From AC-32 sp963717475 (GTDB lineage Bacteria; Actinomycetota; Thermoleophilia; Gaiellales; Gaiellaceae), in the NCBI GenBank assembly GCA_963717475.1, contig OY970337.1, positions 1,612,001-1,676,000 on the forward strand: a DNA stretch of 64,000 nt, in the 5' to 3' direction. A model generated the notes under the pieces. It ran no database searches and had not been told where the DNA came from. It saw only the letters and a program-made list of their open reading frames with translations. The position numbers and the translations under genes are program-made. Positions 1-7,919 of this stretch are shown in pieces (the stretch's first letter is position 1; every line of letters starts with the position of its first letter).

Positions 1-1
1 C

Positions 2-916
2 GCGCCCGACGAGGATGCGGCCGCCGAGCGCGCCTGGGAGATCCTGCGCGCCGCCTACGCCCAGCGCGAGCCGGTCGCATGGCCGCGACGCCACGCACGG
101 CCGCTGATCGCCGCGGCCGTGGTCGTCGCGGGGATCGCAGCCGTCCTCAGCCCGCCCGGCCGCTCCGTCGTGCACTCGATCCGGAAGGCAGTCGGGGTCC
201 AGCACGCCCAGACGGAGCTCTTCTCCCTCCCGTCGCCCGGGCGCCTGCTCGTGAGCGGGCGCGGCGGCACCTGGATCGTCAACGCGGACGGCTCGCGGCG
301 CCGGCTCGGCGCCTACCGCGAGGCGGCCTGGTCCCCACACGGCCTGTTCGTCGCGGCCACGAAGAGAAACGAGCTCGTCGCGCTCGATCCCAAGGGCAGC
401 GTCCGCTGGACGCTCCCACGGCGGTCGCCGCGCTTTCCGACCTGGACCGGCACGCGGACGGACACGCGCATCGCCTACATCGCAGGAGGGCAGCTGCGCA
501 TCGTGGCGGGTGACGGCACCGGCGACCACGCAGTCGGCCGCGCCGCGCCCTACCGGCCTACGTGGATGCCCGGGAGAAAGGTGTTGTTCTGGACCGGCTC
601 CAAGTTCGTGATCTACGACGACAGATCGGGCAACAAGCACGCACTGGGCAACTTCCAGCACGTCTTCGACCCCGCCGTCGAGCGCTCGCCCGGCCAGAGC
701 AAGGTCATCTACCACGGCGACGTCGTCTTCCGCGGCACCGGCACCTTCGGGCAGGCCGTCCCGTCGCCTGACGGGCGCTGGCTGCTCGTGACGTGGCCGA
801 CCGCGGACCAGTGGGTCTTCGTCCGCCCGGGAACGCGCAAAATCGTCGGCGTGTCGCGGATCTCGTCCCAGTTCGGCGGCTTTCCTCGCGTGGAGGGCTG
901 GTGCTGCGCGCGCTGA
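2..916 (+). CDS. Membrane-anchored beta-propeller (WD40/PD40-like) protein, 5'-truncated
   Basis: The reading frame is open from the window edge, so the N-terminus is missing. The visible part begins with an Ala/Glu-rich cytoplasmic stretch, then one hydrophobic segment (bases about 104-155, LIAAAVVVAGIAAVLS), then about 240 residues with repeated blade-like motifs such as PSPDGRW and SPHG, typical of TolB/WD40-like propellers. It is probably a single-pass protein with an external propeller. Thermoleophilia often carry such genes next to ECF sigma factors, but nothing upstream is visible to test this. Its stop overlaps the next gene by 16 bases, suggesting one operon. The exact ligand or partner is unknown. 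Confidence 0.7.
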   Translation, partial: APDEDAAAERAWEILRAAYAQREPVAWPRRHARPLIAAAVVVAGIAAVLSPPGRSVVHSIRKAVGVQHAQTELFSLPSPGRLLVSGRGGTWIVNADGSRRRLGAYREAAWSPHGLFVAATKRNELVALDPKGSVRWTLPRRSPRFPTWTGTRTDTRIAYIAGGQLRIVAGDGTGDHAVGRAAPYRPTWMPGRKVLFWTGSKFVIYDDRSGNKHALGNFQHVFDPAVERSPGQSKVIYHGDVVFRGTGTFGQAVPSPDGRWLLVTWPTADQWVFVRPGTRKIVGVSRISSQFGGFPRVEGWCCAR

Positions 917-2505
917 TCGCCGCCGCACTCGTCGTCACGGGGCTGGCCGCCGCGGCGCCGCAGGAATCTCCGCGCGTCCTCGTCGGTCACTCGGTCCGCG
1001 GGCGGGCAATCGTCGCCTACGAGCGCGGGGACGCCACCGCGCCCGCGACGCTCGTCATCGGCTCGATCCACGGGAGCGAACCGGCGGGCCTCGCCGTGAT
1101 CCGCGACCTTCGCACGATGCCGCTCCCGGCCGGCGTCCACCTCTGGCTCGTCCCGACCGTCAACCCGGACGGGCTCGCGGCCGGCACGCGCCAGAACGCA
1201 CACGGCGTCGACCTGAACCGCAACTGGCCGGTCGACTGGAAGCACAACGGCGTGCCCTGGGACGGCTACTACTCCGGCCCACGGCCGATGTCGGAGCCCG
1301 AGAACCGGGCGATGCGAGCGCTCATCCTGAAGGTCAAGCCCGCGCTGACGATCTGGTACCACCAGCCGCTCGACGAGGTCTACGGCTCGGACCCGCACGT
1401 GGCCGTCCTCAAGCGCTACGCACGGCTGAGCGGGCTGCCGTATCACAGGCTCGCGGCGCCACCCGGGGCCGCCACGCGCTGGGAGCGCAAGCGTTTCCCG
1501 CGAGGCGTCCACTTCGTGGCCGAGTTCCGCGCCGGTCGGATCTCGGCGGCAACGGCGCGCCGCAACGCGAGGGCCGTGCTCGCCCTCGCGCCGCGCGCGA
1601 CCAAGACGGCTTTCGCGCGAAACTCCCTGGCGCTCGTCACCGTCGAAAGCGAGAACCGGCTGCTGGCAGTCGACCTCCGCAACGGCCGGGTCGTCCGCCG
1701 GTGGACGCTCCCTGCCGACCCGGAGAACGTCGAGGCCTACGCCGGCCAGGCGGCCGTCGTGAGCACGAAAGCGGGCGCCGTCACGATCCTGGAGACGCGG
1801 ACCCTGAAGGTCGAGCGCGTTATCCGCGGCTTCGGCTCGCCGCACATCGCCGCGTTCTCGCCGGACGGCGAGTACGTCTACGTCACCGACGACGCTCGCG
1901 GCCAGCTCGACGTCATCCGCAATCGCGTCATCCGCCGGATCTTCGTCGGCTACGGCGCGCACCACCTCGCGTTCAGCCCCGACCAGAGGCGACTCTGGGT
2001 CGTGCTCGGCGAGCGAGCTCGGTCGATCGCGGTCGTCGACACGCACAACCCGGCCCGGCCGCGCCTGATCGGCCACGTAAACCCGCGCGGCCTCGCCCAC
2101 GACGCCGCGTTCACGCCCGACGGCCGCTACGTCTGGGTCGCCTACGACGACCGCCCCTACATGCGCGTCTTCGACGCCCGCACGCGCCGGCCGGCGACCA
2201 CCATCGACGCCGGCAGTCCGCCAGCGCACGTCCGCTTCGACGACGCATCGGGGCTCGCCCGCTACGGCCGCTTCGCCTACGTGACGAGCGGAAATGACGC
2301 CGTGCTCCGCGTCTACGACTGGCGGACGCGACGGCTCGTCCGCACCCTCCGAACCGCGCCCGGCTCCTTCAACCTGTCGGTCGACCACGGCCTCGTCGCG
2401 ACCTCCTCGCTGACGAGCGGTGAGCTGACGGCGTTCGACGGCGCCCGCCTGCTTCTCGCCGAGCTGGTGGCGCCGGTCGCCAGGGACGTCGCGCTGGTGC
2501 CGTAA
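901..2505 (+). CDS. Secreted M14 zinc carboxypeptidase fused to a beta-propeller
   Basis: Predicted 534 residues from GTG 901, chosen because it begins a clean signal peptide (VLRALIAAALVVTGLAAAAP). Residues about 25-230 are an M14 peptidase domain: zinc ligands H57 and E60 in HGSE, H154 in WYHQ, the substrate-binding N106-R107 in DLNRNWP, and catalytic E208 in VAEFRAG. Residues about 240-530 are a YVTN/WD40-type propeller with repeats such as FSPDGEYVYVTD and FTPDGRYVWVAYD. M14 enzymes with this set cleave C-terminal residues or murein peptides; the natural substrate here is not known. The fusion of an intact M14 domain to a propeller is unusual. It overlaps the upstream propeller gene and ends 9 bases before the peroxiredoxin gene. 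Confidence 0.82.
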   Translation: MLRALIAAALVVTGLAAAAPQESPRVLVGHSVRGRAIVAYERGDATAPATLVIGSIHGSEPAGLAVIRDLRTMPLPAGVHLWLVPTVNPDGLAAGTRQNAHGVDLNRNWPVDWKHNGVPWDGYYSGPRPMSEPENRAMRALILKVKPALTIWYHQPLDEVYGSDPHVAVLKRYARLSGLPYHRLAAPPGAATRWERKRFPRGVHFVAEFRAGRISAATARRNARAVLALAPRATKTAFARNSLALVTVESENRLLAVDLRNGRVVRRWTLPADPENVEAYAGQAAVVSTKAGAVTILETRTLKVERVIRGFGSPHIAAFSPDGEYVYVTDDARGQLDVIRNRVIRRIFVGYGAHHLAFSPDQRRLWVVLGERARSIAVVDTHNPARPRLIGHVNPRGLAHDAAFTPDGRYVWVAYDDRPYMRVFDARTRRPATTIDAGSPPAHVRFDDASGLARYGRFAYVTSGNDAVLRVYDWRTRRLVRTLRTAPGSFNLSVDHGLVATSSLTSGELTAFDGARLLLAELVAPVARDVALVP

Positions 2506-2508
2506 GCT
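2503..2508 (+). promoter_or_regulatory. Possible leaderless -10 box (TAAGCT) for the peroxiredoxin gene
   Basis: A TANNNT hexamer lies 6 bases before ATG 2515, the spacing seen at several other genes in this window. No Shine-Dalgarno sequence precedes the ATG. No clear -35 box is visible, so this is only suggestive. Confidence 0.35.
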
Positions 2509-2514
2509 CGTCCC

Positions 2515-2973
2515 ATGCTGGAGATAGGCGAGCAGATACCGGACGTCCGTGTCTGGATGGGCCCGCAGGAGCCGGTCGCGCTCCGCGAGCTCGCGGCCGA
2601 GAAGCCGCTCCTACTCTTGTTTTACCTATTCGATTGGAGCGCGACCTGAACCTCCGAGATGGAGCTCCTGCGTGACAGGAGCACGGACTTCGAGGAGGCG
2701 GGTGTGCGCGGCGTCGGGATCTCGCGCGACTCGCCGTGGTCGCACGTCGCCTGGATGCAGGCGCTCGATCTGAACTTCCCGCTGCTCTCGGACTGGAATG
2801 CGGAGGCGACGCGCGGCTTCGGCATCGCGCACGAGCACCGCGGCCTGCACGACGTGTCCGAGCGCTCGGCCTTTCTCGTCGACCAGGAGGGTACGGTGCG
2901 CGGCGCATGGCGCTACGAGACGGCCGAGGTGCCGGACTTCGACGAGCTGCTCTCGGCCGCCCGGGCTTTGTAG
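2515..2973 (+). CDS. Selenocysteine-containing peroxiredoxin (AhpC/TSA-like)
   Basis: Read through one in-frame TGA (2647-2649) as selenocysteine, the frame gives 152 residues from ATG 2515. U45 sits exactly where peroxiredoxins have the peroxidatic cysteine, in a T-x-x-C-like context: FDWSATUTSEM. Downstream sequence continues the family fold without a break (GVGISRDSPWSHVAW, DWNAEATRGFGI, SAFLVDQEGTVRGAW). Peroxiredoxins reduce H2O2 or organic peroxides using thioredoxin-like donors; Sec at this site usually raises reactivity. No second (resolving) cysteine is visible, so it may be a 1-Cys/1-Sec type. A hairpin with a GU-containing loop follows the TGA. Ordinary gene calling would leave only a fragment starting at 2659. 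Readthrough is inferred from sequence. Confidence 0.85.
2664..2682 (+). promoter_or_regulatory. Putative bacterial SECIS hairpin of the peroxiredoxin mRNA
   Basis: Perfect 7-bp stem GCTCCTG/CAGGAGC closing a 5-base loop CGTGA. The loop begins 21 bases after the TGA. Known bacterial SECIS elements have a short apical loop with G in the first two positions, often GU, placed roughly 16-37 bases from the UGA; all of this holds. The hairpin lies inside the coding sequence, as bacterial SelB-dependent elements do. A bulged U in the stem, as in E. coli fdhF, is not seen. Confidence 0.72.
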
Positions 2974-4844
2974 CCCTCGCCTGCGCTCTCTACCTCGCGG
3001 CGGGACTGGCTGCGATGTGGCCGGCGCCGAAGCATTTCGACTCGCGGTTCGCCGCGCGCGCCGAGAACATCTCGGGGGAGGCGGCGAGCGGCGACCACCT
3101 GCAGGCCGTCTACCACCTCTGGCTCGTCGGCGACCAGCTCGACCACGGGCGCGCGCCGTGGCGCGACCCGTACACGTTCCAGCCGGAATCGAGCCCGCGG
3201 GTCAACTTCGGCGGCTGGCCGTTCGGGCTTCCGTTCTGGCCGCTCGACGCCGCCTTCGGGACGGTCCTCGCGTGGAACCTGTTGATGCTGCTGACGTACC
3301 TCGCGGCCGGAGGCTTCACGTACCTCTGGCTGCGAGAGATCCTGCTGCCGCCGGGCGCGGCACTCGTCGGCGGGCTGGCGTTCGCGCTCGCGCCGTACCG
3401 GGTGGCGCAGAGCGCCGGCCATCTGCGCGGGCCGATCTCGGTGCTGCTGCCGCTCGCGCTCTGGGCGTTCGAGCGAGCGCGCCGCGGCTCGCGGTGGTGG
3501 CTGGTCGCTGCGGGTGCGGCGATCGCCTCGATTCCGTTCGAGGACCTGCACCTCGCGCTCGGGGCGGTGCCCTTCTTCCTCGTCTACGCGCTCTGCCGCT
3601 CGCGGAGCCGGTGGCTGGTCGCAGGCGCGCTCGCAGCGGTCGCGGCGGCGGCCTGCGCCGCGCTGCTCGTGGCCGAGCTCAACATCTCGGGCTCGATCAG
3701 CTCCGGCGGCCGCGCGCTCCAGGAAGTTGCGCACTACTCCGCGACCGGGCTCGATCTCGTCACCCGCCACCGCCGCCACGGGCCGGAGAGCTTCGTCTTC
3801 CTCGGCTGGCTGACCCCGATCCTCGCGCTCGCGGGGCTCGTCCTGCTCGTGCGCGGACGCCGGCTCGGGCTCGCGCTGGCGCTTGGCATCGGCGCGATCG
3901 TCCCGATCGTCCTGGCGCTCGGGACGCACTTCCCGCTCTACGGATGGGTCTGGCACCACTTCCCGCCGCTCCGCTACCCGCGGGTGCCGGAGCGCTTCAT
4001 GCCGGTCGCCTGCCTGGCGATCGCCGCGCTCGTCGCCGTCGCGGTCGCGCGCATCGCCCGAGGCGCCGCGCTGGTGGCCGTCGTGGCGGTCGTCTTGCTC
4101 TTCGCGGATCTCCGGCTCGGGGTCTCGTCGTACCGCTCCGTCCGGGCGGATTCGGCCAACGCCGCCTACGCAGCGTTGCGCTCGCAGCCGCCCGGGCGCC
4201 TGCTCGAGCTGCCGGTGCTGCACCCGAGCGTCGCGCACGGCAGCCTCTACCTCTACTACGACATGCAGGCTCGCCGAGAGCGGCCGAGCGGCTACTCGAC
4301 GGTGGCTCCGAAGGCGGCCGCGACCCTGGCACTCCGCCTCGAGCCGCTTTCCTGTGGCGAGTGGCGGCCCGGCACCGAACGCGTGCTCGGCGACCTCGGC
4401 GTACGCTACGTCGCCCTCCACGGGGGGATCGAGCCGGCACAGTCCTGGTTCGCCTGGCGCGAGCTGGCCGCCCGCGGCTGGGGCGTCCTGGCCCGAGACG
4501 GGCGGATCGCGACCTTCGCCCGCGGCCGCCGGGCCGACGCGCCCCCCACGGTCCCCGAGCCCCGACAGCGGATCGTCTTCTGCCCGCAGTGGAACGGCCG
4601 CTCCCCGCGCTACCGCCACGGCGCCTTCTGGATCCGCGGCGGCGGCGAGCTCGCGGTCCGGCTCGAGAGCGACGGCCCCGACCGCACGTGGATCACCGCC
4701 GACGGAACGCGCCGCTCGGTGCGAGTAGTGGGATCGAAGACGCTGCGCGTCCCTCTCCGGCGCGACGGCTGGCACCTCGTCCGCGTCGATGTCCGCCGCG
4801 TCGACCGCCATGTGCGCCTCTCCCAGATCTCGACGAGCCGGTGA
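2907..4844 (+). CDS. Polytopic membrane protein, GT-C/YfhO-like
   Basis: About 645 residues from ATG 2907, the only ATG ahead of the first membrane segment; this start overlaps the peroxiredoxin gene by 67 bases and is uncertain. The protein has roughly ten hydrophobic segments in the first two thirds (for example ALACALYLAAGLAAM and VVAVVLLFADLRLGV) and a soluble C-terminal portion. Early motifs such as SGDHLQAVYHLWL and the overall layout resemble GT-C fold lipid-linked-sugar glycosyltransferases and YfhO-type proteins. The usual acidic catalytic motif of GT-C enzymes was not confirmed. It probably acts in cell-envelope glycan assembly, but the substrate cannot be named. Confidence 0.65.
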   Translation: MALRDGRGAGLRRAALGRPGFVALACALYLAAGLAAMWPAPKHFDSRFAARAENISGEAASGDHLQAVYHLWLVGDQLDHGRAPWRDPYTFQPESSPRVNFGGWPFGLPFWPLDAAFGTVLAWNLLMLLTYLAAGGFTYLWLREILLPPGAALVGGLAFALAPYRVAQSAGHLRGPISVLLPLALWAFERARRGSRWWLVAAGAAIASIPFEDLHLALGAVPFFLVYALCRSRSRWLVAGALAAVAAAACAALLVAELNISGSISSGGRALQEVAHYSATGLDLVTRHRRHGPESFVFLGWLTPILALAGLVLLVRGRRLGLALALGIGAIVPIVLALGTHFPLYGWVWHHFPPLRYPRVPERFMPVACLAIAALVAVAVARIARGAALVAVVAVVLLFADLRLGVSSYRSVRADSANAAYAALRSQPPGRLLELPVLHPSVAHGSLYLYYDMQARRERPSGYSTVAPKAAATLALRLEPLSCGEWRPGTERVLGDLGVRYVALHGGIEPAQSWFAWRELAARGWGVLARDGRIATFARGRRADAPPTVPEPRQRIVFCPQWNGRSPRYRHGAFWIRGGGELAVRLESDGPDRTWITADGTRRSVRVVGSKTLRVPLRRDGWHLVRVDVRRVDRHVRLSQISTSR

Positions 4845-5019
4845 CCGTCAGGTAACCGAACTACGACGACCCATTGACACATGCCCTCGCGCGCGCGACC
4901 ATCGAGTCCGGGCCTGGCGTAGGAGGAGGTGGCCGGAACACAACGCGAATGAATCGCCCGCACAGTCGGGGGGCCGACGCGGCACTGCCATCGAGGCAGA
5001 CACACGAGAGGAGAAGTAC

Positions 5020-7409
5020 ATGCGCGTCAAGCACACCCTCCGAGGGCTCACATTCGCGGGGGCCGTCGCGTTGGTCGTGCTCGCCCCGACCTGGAGCGCG
5101 AGCGCGGCCGTTCAGCGAGACCACCATCAGGCGAAACCGGTGACCACACCGGGGCCGGCTCACTGGTCCGGCCCCAACGGAACGTTCGGGAACTGGGGCC
5201 ACGTGCCGGCCCGGGCACGTTCACCGCACGCCCCCCTCGTCGACAACCTGACGAACCCGTCGAACAACGAGATCATGCCGGGGACGACGGACACGTACGT
5301 CATCTTCTGGCTCCCGTCCGGCTATCACTTCAGCGGCGGCACGACGGCTGCGAGCGACACGAGCTACGAGAACACGACCCTCAAGTACTTCAACGACGTG
5401 AGTGGCTCGCAGATCCTCAACACGACCACGCAGTACTGCGGGAACAACGGCTGTCCCGGTGACACGTCGAACTTCGTCTCGTCGCTCGTCGACACGACGA
5501 CGTACCCGAAGGCCGGTACCGTGGCCGACCCCCTGACGCGAAGCGACCTCGCCGGCGAGATCGCGTCGCAGATCAGCTCCCACAGCTGGCCGCTCGGCAG
5601 TCTCACCGCTATGTACTTCATCTTCCTGCCGAACAACGTCGTCGACTGCAACAACGCCGGCACCGAGTGCAACACGAACACGTACTGCGCGTACCACACC
5701 GCCGATTCGTCAGGTGGCCAGCTGTTCGTCTGGGCGGACATCCCGGACAACCGCAGCACCGCAACGATCGGAGGCTGCGGAAACTCGAACGTCACCGGGG
5801 ACAACTCGGCAGACACGACGCTGAGCTCGGTCGAGCACGAGCACATGGAGGCGATCACCGACCCCTACATCAGGTCCTGGATGAACTCGACCGGAGCCGA
5901 GAACGGTGATCTGTGCAACCGCAACATGGGCGTCGCCAACGCAGCCTCGACGACGCCGAATAACTTCCTCGGTGCGGGCAACGCCGACCTCTTCCGGATC
6001 CAGCGTGAGTGGTCGAACGCGGCCGGCGGCGGCGGCTGCGCGGCGAGCTACACGACCACCGGATCGTTTGTCGAGTCGCCGACGCCGAGCGGCGGCGACG
6101 TCACGAACACCGTCACGGAGTCGTCGATCGCCGGCAACAACGGCGACCTGCTCCACTACCACCTCTCGTTCCACGATCCGTCGAACCAGGACGACGCTTT
6201 CTCGGTCTCGGTGGCGGACACGCTTCCGTCGGGTATCTCGGGCTCGCCGCCGTCAGCACTCGGCGACCTCGCGCCGCACCAGACCGCGAACAGCAACTTC
6301 ACCGGGACGCTGACGGGAGGGCCGCTCCTCGCCGGCACCATCCTGACCGCATCGGCCGTCTACTCGTTCGACGACTCGACCGGAGCGGCACAGCCGACGA
6401 TCACGCGGACCGCGACCACCACGGTCGTGAACGCGGCGCCGACGGTCGTCGTTCCGGGACCGCAGTCCCAGGACTACCACGACGCGCTCAGCTTCGGCGT
6501 CTCGGCAACCGATCCCGACGCCGGCGACTCGATCTCGCTCGCGGCGAGCGGGCTCCCGGCGGGCCTGACGTTCACGGACAACGGCAACCGCACCGGCACC
6601 GTCTCCGGGACGATCACGGCGACGCCGGGCGTCTACACGGCGACGTTCACCGCCGACGACCACCATCACCTGAGCCTCTCGAGCGACACGGTGCAGATCA
6701 CGGTGACCCGGGAGGAGACGACCACGACCTACACCGGGCCGACGGTCGTCGCGCAGGGCTTCCCGGTGACGCTCACGGCCACGCTGCTCGAGGACGGCAC
6801 GACCGCAGCCGTCGCCGAGCGGGCAGACCCTGACGCTCACGATCGGCGCGCAGAGCTGTGCCGCAACGGTGGACGCGCTCGGCAACGCACAGTGCACCGT
6901 CGGCATCGTCACGGCACCACTCGGGACCTCGATCCCGCTCAGCGCGACGTTCGCCGGCGACACGTACTACCTCGCGTCGTCGGACACGTCGAAGACGGCC
7001 GTCGTCTTCGCGTTCCCGTCGCGGGGCGCGTTCGACCTCGGCGACCTCACCGTTGCGGGCGCAGGGCCGTTCACGACCCTGACCTGGTGGAGCTCGCAGT
7101 GGTCGCTGAAGAACAGCCTCAGCGGCGGGCCGGCGCCGCCCGCGTTCAAGGGCTTCGCCGCCAGCGTGTCGCCTTCGTCACCGCCCGCCTGCGGCGGGAG
7201 CTGGACGACGAAGGCGGGCAACAGCCCACCGCCGGTCGCCGACGTGCCGAGCCTCATGGGAGTGCTCGTCTCCTCGTCGATCACGTCCTCGGGGAGCACG
7301 ATTTCGGGGCAACATCCCGAAGATCGTGGTCATCCGGACCGACCCCGGCTACGGGATGAGCCCCGGTCACGACGGCACCGGGACGCTCGTAGCAACCTAC
7401 TGCGGCTAG
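5020..7409 (+). CDS. Secreted EXORDIUM-like protein with Ig-like domains (two frameshifts)
   Basis: ATG 5020 follows a good ribosome site (GAGAGGAGAAG) and starts a signal peptide ending near WSASAA. Residues about 65-350 match the bacterial phosphate-induced/EXORDIUM-like family: FWLPSGYHF, TMYFIF-like strands, and the motif HEHMEAITDP (H273-E274...E277), which resembles a zincin site. Later parts hold a cadherin/He_PIG-like Ig repeat (YHDALSFGVSATDPDAGD) and an Ig-like sugar-surface repeat, then a tail ending TYCG. The frame changes near 6805-6825 and again near 7305-7320; correcting both gives one continuous protein of about 796 residues. It is probably an exported surface or matrix protein; enzymatic activity is unproven. 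Confidence 0.7.
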
Positions 7410-7418
7410 ACCTCGATT

Positions 7419-7450
7419 CCGGGGGAGGGCGCCTCGGCGCTCTCCCCCGG
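7419..7450. terminator. Strong GC-rich hairpin after the EXORDIUM-like gene
   Basis: Fourteen-pair stem (CCGGGGGAG...CTCCCCCGG, with one G-T pair) closing a CTCG tetraloop, beginning 10 bases after the stop at 7409. No U-tract follows, as is common for actinobacterial terminators. Confidence 0.7.
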
Positions 7451-7453
7451 GAC

Positions 7454-7459
7454 TATCCT
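7454..7459 (+). promoter_or_regulatory. Leaderless -10 box (TATCCT) for the gene at 7466
   Basis: TATCCT ends 6 bases before GTG 7466, just downstream of the terminator hairpin, so the gene needs its own promoter. The spacing places the transcription start at or next to the GTG. Confidence 0.45.
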
Positions 7460-7465
7460 GGGCGC

Positions 7466-7894
7466 GTGTCCGTGGTCGCCGCCCTGCTCGCGGCAGTCCT
7501 GCTCGTGCTGACGAGAGCGGGAGACGCGTCGGGAACGACAGGACACGCGCGCTTCGAGCTCGGCAGGACCGGTGGGAACATCGCGCCGTTCACGGTCGTG
7601 ATCCGGCCCGACGGGACGATCGGGCACTCCGGCCCCGTGCGGCTCGAGCATCCGCGCATCCGGCTGTCCAAGACGCGACGCGAGCGGCTGCTTCGCTACG
7701 CGAACACGCAGCGGTTCTGGTCCCTCCCGCCACGGACGCTTTGTCGGGACTCGCTCCCCGACGAGGCTTCGCTCTACGTCACGATCCACACCCCCGCGAG
7801 AACGCACCGGGTGATCGTTCGAGGTGATTGCAGCGTCCGGTTCTCGCGGATCTACCGCCGGCTGGCCGCGGCGGCCACGGTGATCATGCGCTGA
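7466..7894 (+). CDS. Small exported protein of unknown function
   Basis: 142 residues from GTG 7466, which starts a hydrophobic signal segment (VAALLAAVLLVLTRAG). The mature part is a compact domain with FTVVIRPDGTIGHSGP and two cysteines (TLCRD and GDCSV) that could form a disulphide. It is not recognised as a named family. The start is supported by a TATCCT box 6 bases upstream. It is separated from the preceding gene by a terminator and converges on the cyclase gene. Confidence 0.6.
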   Translation: MSVVAALLAAVLLVLTRAGDASGTTGHARFELGRTGGNIAPFTVVIRPDGTIGHSGPVRLEHPRIRLSKTRRERLLRYANTQRFWSLPPRTLCRDSLPDEASLYVTIHTPARTHRVIVRGDCSVRFSRIYRRLAAAATVIMR

Positions 7895-7919
7895 CCGCGG
7901 CTACATCCCATCAGCGCGC

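Noticed and set aside
2647..2649. TGA as a true stop, making the peroxiredoxin gene a pseudogene
   Set aside because: The frame stays intact for over 100 codons after it, the TGA falls exactly on the catalytic Cys position, and a hairpin follows. A second gene shows the same arrangement.
709..4811. Long open frames on the minus strand across 709-2388 and 2913-4811
   Set aside because: They are antisense shadows of clear plus-strand genes, rich in Arg/Ala/Glu with no family motifs, as expected in GC-rich DNA.
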